From an uncultured Coprococcus sp. (GTDB lineage Bacteria > Bacillota > Clostridia > Lachnospirales > Lachnospiraceae), in contig CANRQE010000012.1 of the NCBI GenBank assembly GCA_947632705.1, forward strand, positions 1-51,833: a stretch of 51,833 bases of DNA, in the 5' to 3' direction. This document shows positions 16,528 to 25,818 of this stretch, one piece after another (the first letter of the stretch is position 1; every line of letters starts with the position of its first letter). The notes under the pieces were generated by a model. That model was not told the origin of the DNA. It saw nothing but the letters and a program-made list of their open reading frames with translations, and did not search any database. The position numbers were made by a program, and so were the translations under genes.

Positions 16528-17208
16528 ATGTATTTTTATGATGGAACATATATTCTTGTGATCATTGGTCTTGTGCTCAGTATGATTGCGTCTGCTATGG
16601 TAAACAGCACATATTCCAGATACAGCAAGGTCTACAGCAGGACAGGAAGGCGGGCGGAGGAAGTTGCCGCCATGATCTTACAGGGTGCAGGAATCTATGA
16701 TGTAAGTATTGAAAGAATCAGTGGAAATTTGACGGACCACTATTCGCCAAAGGAAAAAGTGCTCAGATTGTCAGACAGTGTATATGGATCTTCGTCTGTA
16801 GCGGCAATCGGAGTAGCAGCACATGAATGCGGTCATGCGATCCAGCATGCCAAAGGGTATGTGCCGTTGACAATCCGGTCTGCAATCGTACCGCTTGCAA
16901 CAATCGGACCGAAGTTCTCCATTCCGTTGATTCTGATTGGTCTGATCTTCAGTTTTCAAGGCCTTGTAACGGTCGGAATTGTACTTTTTTCTTTGATCGT
17001 AATATTCCAGCTGATTACACTGCCGGTAGAATTCAATGCATCAGACAGAGCGCTCAATATCCTTGGCAATACAGGTATGTTGTATCCGGATGAATTAGGC
17101 GGGGCAAAAAAGGTATTGTCCGCAGCGGCCATGACCTATGTTGCGGCTATGATTGCATCTGCACTACAGCTTTTGCGGCTTGTAATGATTTTCGGCAGGA
17201 GAAAATAG
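16528..17208 (+). CDS. YugP-type membrane zinc metallopeptidase (PF04298)
   Basis: A 226-residue membrane protein with the zinc motif HECGH (99-103) in AAHECGHAIQHAKGY and a likely third ligand in PVEFNASDRA (about 167-175). Hydrophobic segments lie at about 8-24, 112-125, 131-165 and 200-220. Family members are called neutral zinc metallopeptidases, but substrates are unknown. AAAGGGG precedes the ATG. The next gene, an FtsH-like AAA ATPase without protease domain, starts 36 bases later on the same strand, which suggests the two may work together. Confidence 0.9.
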   Translation: MYFYDGTYILVIIGLVLSMIASAMVNSTYSRYSKVYSRTGRRAEEVAAMILQGAGIYDVSIERISGNLTDHYSPKEKVLRLSDSVYGSSSVAAIGVAAHECGHAIQHAKGYVPLTIRSAIVPLATIGPKFSIPLILIGLIFSFQGLVTVGIVLFSLIVIFQLITLPVEFNASDRALNILGNTGMLYPDELGGAKKVLSAAAMTYVAAMIASALQLLRLVMIFGRRK

Positions 17209-17244
17209 ACGGATTTCCTGTCATCAAAGGAGACAGAAGATACA

Positions 17245-18477
17245 GTGAACAGAAAGAAAAATAGGGTGATCATCATTACGGCAGCCATCTGTGTGATTGC
17301 ACTGGTGGCAGCAGGTATATGGATGTTATCCGGCAGGAGCCGGCATCATGCTGAATTTATGAAATATGCGGATTTTTATGCAGCAGTTGAAAATACGCAG
17401 GTAAAAGAGGCAGAGATCACTGCAGATGCCGTATATTTTCGTATGCGGACAGATAACAGGGAGTATTATACAGACAATCCCGGATATCAGCAGTTTCAGG
17501 AATTTTTGCTGCTGCATGATGTAGACGTTACAATAGAAGATACCGGAGCCGATCTCCTTTATCTGATTATGGATATCTTCTTTGATATCGTATTTATTGC
17601 AATATTGGGCGGCGGGGTTCTGTTCCTTCTGATCCGTATAAAAAAACAGTTTCCGCTGGTGAAGCATAACAAATGCAGCTTTGATCAGATTGCGGGGATG
17701 CAGCCGGTAAAAAAGGACTTTATGCAGCTTGTGGATCTTTTGAAACACCCGGAAACCTATCGGAAAACGGGGGTCAGACAGCCTCACGGAATTTTGCTGG
17801 TCGGGCCGCCGGGGAATGGGAAAACTTTGTTTGCAAGAGCGCTTGCAGGCGAGGCAGGCATGAACTTTATTGCAACGAAGGCTACCGACTTTCAGAGTAT
17901 GTATATGTCCATTGGACCGGCAAAGATTAAATCCCTGTTCAAAAAGGCCCGAAGAGTGGCGCCCTGTATTGTATTTATAGACGAGTTTGACGGTTTGGGC
18001 GAAAAACGGAATTATGCAGGACAGGCCATCGATAAAGAAAACAACAGAATTGTGACGGCGCTTTTAAATGAGCTGGACGGATTTGAGCAGCATGCAGCGG
18101 GAGTATTGGTAATAGCGGCGACAAACAGTGCAAATGAACTGGACCCTGCTTTGATACGTGCGGGAAGATTTGACAGAAAATATGTGATTCCGAATCCGGA
18201 CGCAGAAACCAGACGGGAGCTGTTACGGCTATATTTAGGAGAACGAAAGCTTCATACATCCATAGACGGGGCAAAGCTTGCAGATTCCTTTCAGGGTATG
18301 AGCTGTGCACAGATTGAAGCAATTATCAATGAGGCTGTGCTGTGTGCGGATGCGAGAGCGGCAGCGCAAAGCGGAGAGCAGCGCCTCTCCGGTCAGGAAA
18401 AACCTGAATTGGTGCTTTTGGATTTTCAGAATGCCGTGCGGCTGATGAGAGGAAAAAATGCACAGGAAGAGAGGTAG
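17245..18477 (+). CDS. FtsH-like membrane AAA+ ATPase lacking the M41 protease domain
   Basis: A 410-residue protein with FtsH layout at the N-terminus: membrane segment (about 8-28), small external domain (30-105), second membrane segment (106-131), then an AAA module. The AAA motifs are intact: Walker A GPPGNGKT (187-194), pore-loop MYMSIG (219-224; FtsH has a similar aromatic-hydrophobic loop), Walker B CIVFIDEFD (241-249) and the second region of homology with R306 and R309. The chain stops after the AAA lid, so there is no HExxH protease. GTG start after AAAGGAGA. It may unfold membrane proteins for YugP encoded just upstream, or act as a chaperone only. Seven bases separate it from the next gene. 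Confidence 0.9.
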   Translation: MNRKKNRVIIITAAICVIALVAAGIWMLSGRSRHHAEFMKYADFYAAVENTQVKEAEITADAVYFRMRTDNREYYTDNPGYQQFQEFLLLHDVDVTIEDTGADLLYLIMDIFFDIVFIAILGGGVLFLLIRIKKQFPLVKHNKCSFDQIAGMQPVKKDFMQLVDLLKHPETYRKTGVRQPHGILLVGPPGNGKTLFARALAGEAGMNFIATKATDFQSMYMSIGPAKIKSLFKKARRVAPCIVFIDEFDGLGEKRNYAGQAIDKENNRIVTALLNELDGFEQHAAGVLVIAATNSANELDPALIRAGRFDRKYVIPNPDAETRRELLRLYLGERKLHTSIDGAKLADSFQGMSCAQIEAIINEAVLCADARAAAQSGEQRLSGQEKPELVLLDFQNAVRLMRGKNAQEER

Positions 18478-18483
18478 TATACG

Positions 18484-19023
18484 GTGGGACGGATTTATTT
18501 TACCCGGCACGGACAGACCGTATGGAATGTGGAAAATAAAATTTGCGGCGCAACGGATATTGCCCTGACAGATGAGGGGCACCGGCAGGCAGTGGAAGCA
18601 GGCAGATATATCAAATCAGCCGGGCTTCACATAGATGAAATCCTCTATTCACCATTGATTCGTGCTTCAGAAACAGCCAGACATATTTCTGAAATAACAG
18701 GGATTCCGATGAGAATGGAACCGAGATTAAAGGAACAGTGCTTTGGCAGATTTGAGGCGGCGCCCAGAGACAGCAAGGAATTTCTGGAATCAAAATCCCA
18801 CTTTCTGGACCGGTATGGGGACGGAGAATCCATGGTGCAGCTTTGTCATCGGGTTTATAATCTGTTGGATGAGATAAGGACAGAGGCTGACCGGAAGACC
18901 TATCTGCTGATTGCACATAATGGAATTGCAAGAGCTGTACATTCTTATTTCAATGAGATGGGAAATGAAGAGTTTGCCCGGTTTGGAATCAAAAACTGTG
19001 AGATACGGTGCTATGAATATTGA
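18484..19023 (+). CDS. Histidine phosphatase family protein (phosphoglycerate-mutase-like)
   Basis: A 179-residue enzyme of the branch-1 histidine phosphatase family, with the RHG motif in FTRHGQTVWN, the downstream arginine in SPLIRASETA, the acid residue in RLKEQCFGRFE and the second histidine in LLIAHNGIAR. Members include cobalamin-phosphate phosphatases and phosphosugar phosphatases; the true substrate is not readable. GTG start with AAGAGAGG upstream. It is last in the yugP-AAA-phosphatase run, ended by the terminator at 19075-19114. Confidence 0.88.
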   Translation: MGRIYFTRHGQTVWNVENKICGATDIALTDEGHRQAVEAGRYIKSAGLHIDEILYSPLIRASETARHISEITGIPMRMEPRLKEQCFGRFEAAPRDSKEFLESKSHFLDRYGDGESMVQLCHRVYNLLDEIRTEADRKTYLLIAHNGIARAVHSYFNEMGNEEFARFGIKNCEIRCYEY

Positions 19024-19074
19024 CAGAATACAAGAAAATTTGCGGTAATAGACCGCCTATATCATATATAAGAG

Positions 19075-19114
19075 AGAAGTATATTAAAAAATAAATATAC
19101 TTCTTTTATTTTTC
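19075..19114 (+). terminator. Intrinsic terminator after the phosphatase gene
   Basis: A perfect 11-bp AT-rich stem, AGAAGTATATT with AATATACTTCT, an eight-base loop and a trailing T-rich run. Confidence 0.75.
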
Positions 19115-19126
19115 TGCAGATGGGTA

Positions 19127-19156
19127 TATAATACTCAATAGTTAGATAAGACTAAC
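19127..19156 (+). promoter_or_regulatory. Candidate promoter and operator for the MacB-like ABC genes
   Basis: A consensus -10 TATAAT (19127-19132) has no good -35, and is followed at once by the inverted repeat GTTAG-ATAAGA-CTAAC (19141-19156). The dyad would lie around the transcription start, a usual site for a repressor. The leader from there to the ABC gene is about 150 bases, AT-rich and without a recognisable riboswitch. Confidence 0.4.
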
Positions 19157-19308
19157 AAAAGATAGTTTCAGCGTACCCTGATTTAATATAGTAAATTAAG
19201 GAAAAGCAATTGACAAAAAAAGATATATGTGGTATTAAACATATGAATAAATGTTCATATAATAAAATATATTGTGCGCTAAAAGGAAAACATAGTAGGA
19301 GGATGAAA

Positions 19309-20019
19309 ATGGAAAACCATAATTTTTTAACAGTCTATGATATTCATAAGAGCTTTGGAAGTGGAGACAACCGGGCAGAAGTTTTAAAGGGCATTCATTT
19401 TTCTGTTGCAAAAGGGGAAATCTGTGTTTTGCTGGGACCGTCCGGATCCGGAAAATCAACATTGTTGAATATTATCGGTGGGATTGATTCTGCCGACAGC
19501 GGTTACATATCCATTAACGGAGAGAAAACAGCGGATATGGATGAGAGAACTCTGACAAGATATCGCAGGAAACATCTGGGATATGTGTTTCAGATGTATA
19601 ATCTGATTCCGAACCTGAATGTAAAGGAGAATGTGGAAGTGGGAGCTTATCTGAGTGACAGTCCGCTAGACGTGGATGATATTTTGAATACACTTGGTCT
19701 GTATGAGCACAGGCATAAGCTTCCCAATCAGCTGTCAGGCGGGCAGCAGCAGAGAACATCCATAGGCCGTGCAATTGTAAAGAATCCGGATATTCTGCTG
19801 TGTGATGAACCGACCGGTGCGTTGGATTATAACACCTCAAAGGAAATTTTGAGGCTCATTGAAGATGTCAATCAAAAATATGGAAATACGGTGATTATGG
19901 TTACACATAATGAGGCCATTAAGGATATGGCAGACCGTGTGATCAAGCTTCGGGACGGACAGATCAGAAAGAACCTTGTCAATGAAGCAAAGATTCCTGC
20001 AGGTGATCTTGACTGGTAA
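19309..20019 (+). CDS. ABC transporter ATP-binding protein (MacB/LolD-like)
   Basis: A 236-residue ATPase with Walker A GPSGSGKST, Q-loop FQMYNLIPNL, signature LSGGQQQR, Walker B LLCDEPTGALD and the switch histidine in MVTHNE. The family powers FtsX-type permeases that export peptides, lipoproteins or antibiotics from the membrane. ATG 19309 is chosen from TAGGAGG six bases before; the in-frame codons upstream are leader. The permease follows after 11 bases. Confidence 0.93.
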   Translation: MENHNFLTVYDIHKSFGSGDNRAEVLKGIHFSVAKGEICVLLGPSGSGKSTLLNIIGGIDSADSGYISINGEKTADMDERTLTRYRRKHLGYVFQMYNLIPNLNVKENVEVGAYLSDSPLDVDDILNTLGLYEHRHKLPNQLSGGQQQRTSIGRAIVKNPDILLCDEPTGALDYNTSKEILRLIEDVNQKYGNTVIMVTHNEAIKDMADRVIKLRDGQIRKNLVNEAKIPAGDLDW

Positions 20020-20030
20020 GGAGGAAGAGT

Positions 20031-22289
20031 ATGAAAAATCCATTATTGAAACGGATTCCGAGAGAATTGGCCTCTGATATTGTAAAATACATTCTGATCT
20101 TTTTGTTTATGACAATCAGTATCGGATTTATTTCCGGTTTTCTGGTCGCATCCAAAAGTATGATATACGCTTATGACCATAGCTTTAAAAAATACAATGT
20201 AGAAAACGGAAATTTTGAAATCAATGCAGAAGCGGACACCAATTTTGTTTCTCAGCTGAAAGAGCAGGGGATCACCATATATGAGAATTTTTATTATGAA
20301 CAGAAGGCAGATTCAGATACCGAATCTGACAGTACCCTTCGTATATTTCAGCTGAGAAAGGATGTCAACCTTGTATGCCTGATGGAAGGAGAACTGCCGG
20401 ATTCTACGGATGAAATTGCAATTGACAGAATGTATGCAGAAAATAACAACCTAGAGGTAGGAAGCATTCTAAAGGTTGATGGATATGATTATAAGATATC
20501 CGGGTTGGTCGCATTGCCGGATTACAGTGCCTTATTTTCAGATAATAATGATACAATGTTTGATGCAGTGCTGTTTGGTGTGGCAGTAGTGACGGAAGAC
20601 AGATTTCAGATGTTTGACCGCAGTGGTATACATGATTCCTATTCATGGAAGTATGATGAAGAGCCATCAGACGAAACAGAGGAAAAAGAGATGGCAGATG
20701 CTCTGATGAAAGTTTTGTATCAGCATGGCGGTCTGGAAAATTTTATTCCCCGCTATATGAATCAGGCCATCAATTTTACAGGCAATGATATGGGACATGA
20801 TAAATCTATGATGGTAACACTGTTATATATTGTAATCTGTATCCTGGCATTCATTTTTGCGGTTACGACAAATAATACGATTCTGAAGGAGGCAGGAACA
20901 ATCGGTACGCTTCGGGCATCCGGTTATACAAGAAAAGAGCTTTTAGTACATTATATGGGACTGCCGACGATTGTTACCCTGCTTGCGGCAATTGTCGGAA
21001 ATATTTGTGGTTATACGTTCTTTAAAGATGTGGCGGCAGGGATGTATTATGGGAGCTACAGCCTTACGACCTATGTGACAAAATGGCACGCAGAGGCTTT
21101 TTTACTTACTACAATTGTACCTCTGATCCTGATGTTTGTCATAAATCTGCTGATTATCAGCAGTAAGCTGCGGCTTAGTCCTTTGAAATTTATCCGTCAT
21201 GATCTGGGCAGAGCAAGGAGAAAGAAAGCAGTCAGGCTGCCTGAGTTCTCATTTTTTAATCGGTTCAGAATACGGATTATTTTGCAGAATCTGCCAAGTT
21301 ATCTGATGCTGCTTATTGGAATATCCTTTGCAAATGTTCTGTTAATGTTTGGGATAATGATGTCGCCGCTTTTAAAACATTTTGAGGATGAAACGATCAA
21401 CAATATGATTGCAAAATATCAGTATATACTTGCATCTCCGGCGGAAACACAAGAAGAGACAGCAGAAAAATATTGCGTTTCACAGCTTGTTCAGTCCAAA
21501 GAAGGAAAGGAAGAAGAAATTACAGTTTACGGGATAGCACAAGACAGCCGGTACTTGAAAGGCAGCCTGCCGGAGCATGGAGTTCTGATCTCGGACGGCT
21601 ATGCGGAAAAATACAAGCTGAAGACGGGTGACAGAATTGTTTTGCAGGAGGAGTATGGTGAAAAAACATATGAATTTGATGTGGCAGGAATCTTTACATA
21701 TCCTTCTGCAATGTCTGTATTCATGTCAGATACAGCCTTTCGTAAAGTGTTTGATGCTGATCCGGATTATTATAGCGGATATTTTTCAGATGTGGAATTG
21801 ACAGACCTTGATGAGACGGCAATTGCTACGACAATTACAAAAGAGGACCTGACAAAGGTATCCAGGCAGCTGAATCATTCCATGGGCAGCATATTTTATT
21901 TGTTTAGTGTATTTGCAATCGCTTTATTTATGATTGTAATCTATCTGCTGACGAAGCTGATCATAGAGAAGAATACGGTGCCAATCTCTATTGTGAAGAT
22001 TATGGGGTATGAGAACGGAGAGATTCATCGCCTATATATTTCAGCTACAACAATTATGGTACTGATTGCAACCATATTGTCTATTCCGATTTCAAAAAAA
22101 GTGATTGAAATGCTGTATTTCTTGATTATGAAGGATTTTGTGAACGGATGGCTGATCATTTATTTTCATCCTTTGATTTATCCGGCAATGCTTGTTCTTT
22201 GTATGCTTGTGTATACCGTTGTTGCCTGCACACAGATGAAACGGATTCGGAAAATTCCAATGGATGAAGCATTGAAGAATGTAGAATAA
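20031..22289 (+). CDS. ABC transporter permease, FtsX-like (752 aa)
   Basis: A large permease with an N-terminal membrane segment (about 15-40), a long external domain (about 45-250), three membrane segments (about 255-375), another segment near 425 with a second external domain, and a final three-segment FtsX unit (about 620-735). This is the two-FtsX layout of MacB-type exporters in Gram-positives. Substrate unknown. No two-component system is adjacent, unlike Bce-type modules. AAGGAGG precedes the ATG. Confidence 0.9.
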   Translation: MKNPLLKRIPRELASDIVKYILIFLFMTISIGFISGFLVASKSMIYAYDHSFKKYNVENGNFEINAEADTNFVSQLKEQGITIYENFYYEQKADSDTESDSTLRIFQLRKDVNLVCLMEGELPDSTDEIAIDRMYAENNNLEVGSILKVDGYDYKISGLVALPDYSALFSDNNDTMFDAVLFGVAVVTEDRFQMFDRSGIHDSYSWKYDEEPSDETEEKEMADALMKVLYQHGGLENFIPRYMNQAINFTGNDMGHDKSMMVTLLYIVICILAFIFAVTTNNTILKEAGTIGTLRASGYTRKELLVHYMGLPTIVTLLAAIVGNICGYTFFKDVAAGMYYGSYSLTTYVTKWHAEAFLLTTIVPLILMFVINLLIISSKLRLSPLKFIRHDLGRARRKKAVRLPEFSFFNRFRIRIILQNLPSYLMLLIGISFANVLLMFGIMMSPLLKHFEDETINNMIAKYQYILASPAETQEETAEKYCVSQLVQSKEGKEEEITVYGIAQDSRYLKGSLPEHGVLISDGYAEKYKLKTGDRIVLQEEYGEKTYEFDVAGIFTYPSAMSVFMSDTAFRKVFDADPDYYSGYFSDVELTDLDETAIATTITKEDLTKVSRQLNHSMGSIFYLFSVFAIALFMIVIYLLTKLIIEKNTVPISIVKIMGYENGEIHRLYISATTIMVLIATILSIPISKKVIEMLYFLIMKDFVNGWLIIYFHPLIYPAMLVLCMLVYTVVACTQMKRIRKIPMDEALKNVE

Positions 22290-22434
22290 TATTCGTAACA
22301 GATAAAAAAGCGGATAGAGTTGTAAGAGGCATATGGCAAATGCATAGAATTTGATTGAATTCTAAAGGAAAAAATGATACGCTGTTTCTGCATGGATAGA
22401 TGGTTCTATTTCTATCAGGCAGGGAGGCGTAAAC

Positions 22435-24546
22435 ATGGAAGGGCAGAAAGATCAGGAAAAAATTTTTTTTGAAGCTATAGAAGCAGAAATTGAACAGGAT
22501 ATAGAAACGGTTTCAGAGAATATTGAGTATCGAAAAGGGGCAATCCTGAAACAGAAGAAATATATGCGTGACAGTCATGGGGATATGGACGATGAAGAGT
22601 TTCTGCAGAATATGCAGAATGTCAATACGGACACTCTGTTTGTCGAACATGAGGCAAAAAGGCTGGAAACGTTACTCAGACAGAAGGCTTCGCCTTACTT
22701 TGGCAAGCTTTTGTTTCAATGCAGGGACCATGAAGAGCCGCTTCCGGTCTATATTGGAAGCAACGGTTATGTTTCCGGCAAAGAACTTCCGGATATCTAT
22801 GACTGGCGGGCGCCGGTTTCTTCCATGTTTTATGATTATGAAACGGGTGCCGCACATTATCAGGCTCCGGAGGGAGATATACAGGGAACGATACTGGAAA
22901 AAAAGCAGTTTGATATTGCAAACGGAAAGCTGAGGCATGCTGCAGACACGAAAGAAGCAGTCCATGACAGGATTTTACTGGACAGTCTGCAAAAAAACAG
23001 CAGTACCAAAATGAGGGCTGTAGTTGCAACGATACAGAAGGAACAAAACCGCCTGATCAGAAATACGTCTGCTTATCATTTGGTAATAGACGGCAGGGCA
23101 GGCAGCGGGAAAACCGTCATTGCCATGCACAGACTGGCCTGGCTGTTATTTAACCAGAAGACCTTAACGGCCGATCATATCATGATTCTTTCTCCGAACC
23201 GTCTGTTTGGAGATTATATCTCTTCCGTCCTGCCGGAATTGGGAGAAAACTATGTTCCGGCCAAGGAATTTGATGAGCTGATGGAGGAGATTCTGTTTGC
23301 GGATTATGAGTATGAATCAAAGCAGGAGCAGGCGGATCTGCTCATCCATCTGGGTAATCCGGATAATCAGAGAGTCCGGAATATGATATACAAATCCTCC
23401 ATTTCCTTTTTTGAGGAGTTTCAGGCATTTCTGGATGCGTATATCGCAGGGATTCATTTCCGGGATTTTCATTTTGAAAAGCTTACCTATGAAAAGGAAC
23501 GATTGGAGAAAATGTTTTGTGAAAGATTTTCCCGTTATCCGGTCTATGAGCGCTTTGATAAAATAGCAGGTTTTATTATAGACGGACTGGAGGAACAGAA
23601 GAATTGTGAATTTTCTGATAAACAGAGGGAGAAGCTTGGTCATCAGATCCGCAAAGAGATGATTCATCTGTATGCGGAGCGGAATCTGGTTGCGCTTTAT
23701 CAGGCTTTTCTGGATACCCAAAAGGAGCATTATCCGGGCATCGAACAGGTATTGAATGAAGAGGGAAAGATCTGTTATGAGGATATTCTGCCTGTTTTTT
23801 ATCTTCAGGTTTATTTTTACGGGTGCCATTCCTATGACAATATCAGGCATCTGCTGATTGATGAGATGCAGGATTATAATATTTTCCAGTATGCGGTTTT
23901 GAACCGGATTTTTAAATGCAGAAAGACCATTCTGGGAGACCGTTATCAGGTGTTGTTCTATAGTGATAAAGAAACGGTTGTGGACATATTAAAAAAGGTG
24001 TTTGATACAAATAACAGCGCAATGCCGTTTGAGCTTGCGGAGCTTCAGACCACATACCGCTCCACAAAGGAAATCACGGAATTCTGTAATGGGATATTAA
24101 GGGATTTTTCAGAGAATGTGCTGCCTGCGGAAGCGGAGCCGGTTATGAGAAGCGGCAAGGAACCGGAGCAGGTTCTGATTGAAGATGTCTCTGATGCAGC
24201 CGCCTATCTTGCGGAAAAGTTACAGTATGGTGATATGGACGATTATGACAATATTGCCGTTTTGTGCGACAGTGAAGAGGAGGCGTTTGTCCTTTATGAG
24301 GCACTGTCCGGATATACGGATGTAACGCTTATTACCGGACAATCCACGGTCTATACGGGCGGAGTGGCCGTTTTGCCGAAATTTTTGGCGAAGGGAATGG
24401 AGTTTGATGTCGTGTTCGTCCTTCAGGAAAGCGCAAAGCCGGAGAATGTGATAAGCAGAAATGCCTATTATATATCCTGTACCAGAGCCCTTCATGAACT
24501 ATATGTCCTTTACCGGAAAACGGGAGAAGATGAAACGCTCAAATAA
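22435..24546 (+). CDS. helD: HelD-type superfamily 1 helicase (RNA polymerase recycling factor)
   Basis: A 703-residue UvrD/Rep-like ATPase of the HelD class. The N-terminal coiled coil (about 1-90) would reach into the RNA polymerase secondary channel in the family. Then DIYDWRAPVSSMFYDY (family signature, about 119-134), the Q-like segment IQKEQNRLIRN (200-210), Walker A GRAGSGKT (220-227), Walker B LLIDEMQDYN, and the C-terminal KGMEFDVVFV and SCTRALHELYV motifs. HelD removes stalled polymerase from DNA, and in some bacteria protects it from rifampicin. GGGAGG precedes the ATG. The 3' end overlaps the LysR gene by eight bases, tail to tail. Confidence 0.92.
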   Translation: MEGQKDQEKIFFEAIEAEIEQDIETVSENIEYRKGAILKQKKYMRDSHGDMDDEEFLQNMQNVNTDTLFVEHEAKRLETLLRQKASPYFGKLLFQCRDHEEPLPVYIGSNGYVSGKELPDIYDWRAPVSSMFYDYETGAAHYQAPEGDIQGTILEKKQFDIANGKLRHAADTKEAVHDRILLDSLQKNSSTKMRAVVATIQKEQNRLIRNTSAYHLVIDGRAGSGKTVIAMHRLAWLLFNQKTLTADHIMILSPNRLFGDYISSVLPELGENYVPAKEFDELMEEILFADYEYESKQEQADLLIHLGNPDNQRVRNMIYKSSISFFEEFQAFLDAYIAGIHFRDFHFEKLTYEKERLEKMFCERFSRYPVYERFDKIAGFIIDGLEEQKNCEFSDKQREKLGHQIRKEMIHLYAERNLVALYQAFLDTQKEHYPGIEQVLNEEGKICYEDILPVFYLQVYFYGCHSYDNIRHLLIDEMQDYNIFQYAVLNRIFKCRKTILGDRYQVLFYSDKETVVDILKKVFDTNNSAMPFELAELQTTYRSTKEITEFCNGILRDFSENVLPAEAEPVMRSGKEPEQVLIEDVSDAAAYLAEKLQYGDMDDYDNIAVLCDSEEEAFVLYEALSGYTDVTLITGQSTVYTGGVAVLPKFLAKGMEFDVVFVLQESAKPENVISRNAYYISCTRALHELYVLYRKTGEDETLK

Positions 24547-25441
24547 CATCGTTTCCCTGCAGGGCCTGCGAAAAATGCCTCTTTGCTTCCTGTAGGAATT
24601 TCTCGGCAATCGGAGTAAATACCTGATACTTTTTCCAGATCAAATAAATCTTTGTCTCCAGCTTTGGCTCTAACGGGCGGAACACAAGATCACTTTCCGG
24701 GCTTGTATCAATCAGGCGGTCAAAAGTCAGAAGATATCCAAGTCCCTCAGATACAAAAAGCGAGCCGTTATAGGAAAGCCGGAAGGAACCCTCAAGATGC
24801 AGCTTGTCAATCTGTTCCCCGCACCAATGGGGAATATCCTTTCTCCATCCCTGTTCAGAACAAAACAGTGGGAGCCCGATGATATCGTCAACACATATAC
24901 GCTGCTTCTTCGCAAGCGGACAGTCATGAGGCATCACAAGTCCCCAGATATCTGCATGCGGAAAACAGAGAAAATGATATTTTGTTGTATCCGGTTCTTC
25001 GGCAAGCACGGCAAAGTCAAGAACGCCTTTGTCCAGCTTTTCTGTTACCTGCTCTGTATCGCCGCTGCTGATGTGATAGTGCAGATTGGGATACATTGTT
25101 TTCAGGTGCCTGATTTCCTGCGCAAGAAAACGAATCTGGTATGATTCAGCCAAGCCAAAATAAATATCACCGCCGGTGATGTCATCTAATGACACAAATT
25201 CACCAATGATCTTATCTGCCATTGAAACTAAATCCTCTGCACGTTTTCTGAGAAGAATACCCTCCTCGGTCAGCGAAATGCTGAAGCTGTGTCGTATAAA
25301 CAGCTTTTTTCCGAGTTCATCCTCCAGGGCTTTTAACGTTTTGGAGAGCGTGGGCTGTGTAACATGCAGAGTTTCCGCTGCCTTTGTCATATTTTCTTCT
25401 CTTGCAATGGCAAGAAAATATCTTAAAGTACGAATTTCCAT
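24539..25441 (-). CDS. LysR-family transcriptional regulator
   Basis: A 300-residue LysR regulator: winged helix at residues 1-60 (MEIRTLRYFLAIAREENMT, then TQPTLSKTLKALEDELG) and a periplasmic-binding-like effector domain from about 88 to 293. ATG 25441 follows GGAGGG by seven bases. It is divergent from the 75-aa protein and hydrolase genes, and a perfect 7-7-7 dyad with LysR geometry lies between them, so it very likely controls that pair and itself. The effector is unknown. Confidence 0.93.
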   Translation of the reverse strand: MEIRTLRYFLAIAREENMTKAAETLHVTQPTLSKTLKALEDELGKKLFIRHSFSISLTEEGILLRKRAEDLVSMADKIIGEFVSLDDITGGDIYFGLAESYQIRFLAQEIRHLKTMYPNLHYHISSGDTEQVTEKLDKGVLDFAVLAEEPDTTKYHFLCFPHADIWGLVMPHDCPLAKKQRICVDDIIGLPLFCSEQGWRKDIPHWCGEQIDKLHLEGSFRLSYNGSLFVSEGLGYLLTFDRLIDTSPESDLVFRPLEPKLETKIYLIWKKYQVFTPIAEKFLQEAKRHFSQALQGNDVI

Positions 25442-25465
25442 TTGTATTCCCTCCTGAATGAAATT

Positions 25466-25486
25466 GATATTCATAAAAAGAATATC
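25466..25486. promoter_or_regulatory. LysR-type operator (perfect dyad)
   Basis: GATATTC (25466-25472), seven bases, GAATATC (25480-25486). It contains the T-N11-A core of LysR operators and sits 25 bases upstream of the lysR start, in the divergent intergenic region. A TATAAT (25539-25544) with no good -35 lies on the hydrolase side, as expected for a LysR-activated promoter. Confidence 0.65.
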
Positions 25487-25574
25487 ACGATATTAATTAT
25501 AACTATTAGAAAAATAAATAACAAGGTACTATAGTATATATAATCAGAAAAATACATACAGAAGGGGTGGCATT

Positions 25575-25802
25575 ATGAATGAACAATTCAAAAATCTGCT
25601 TGCAGGAATGGCTGATGCGGGTTGCAGTGAAGAAGAGATTCAGGGAGCCGGACGGCTGATTGAGGCCCGCAGCATGGAAGAACTGGTAAAGCATCTCAAA
25701 AGATGCCGCGCTGTCCTGCTTGACAGAATGCACGAGAGTCAGAAACGAGTGGACTGTATGGATTATCTGATCAGACAGGTAGCAGAATTGCAAAAAAAAT
25801 AG
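25575..25802 (+). CDS. Small helical protein (75 aa), unknown
   Basis: Not recognised as a named family. A 75-residue, charged, almost wholly helical protein with heptad-like leucines in its second half (EELVKHLKRCRAVLLDRM, then DYLIRQVAEL) and three cysteines (17, 44, 61). No membrane segment. The ribosome site AAGGGGTGG is clear. It starts a two-gene operon with the alpha/beta hydrolase (16 bases apart) and is divergent from lysR. It may be a partner or chaperone of the hydrolase, or an unrelated regulator. Confidence 0.7.
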   Translation: MNEQFKNLLAGMADAGCSEEEIQGAGRLIEARSMEELVKHLKRCRAVLLDRMHESQKRVDCMDYLIRQVAELQKK

Positions 25803-25818
25803 AAAGGGTGGTAAGACC

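Noticed and set aside
23317..23850. 177-codon open frame antisense to helD
   Set aside because: It lies fully inside a helicase gene with intact motifs and shows no start signal.
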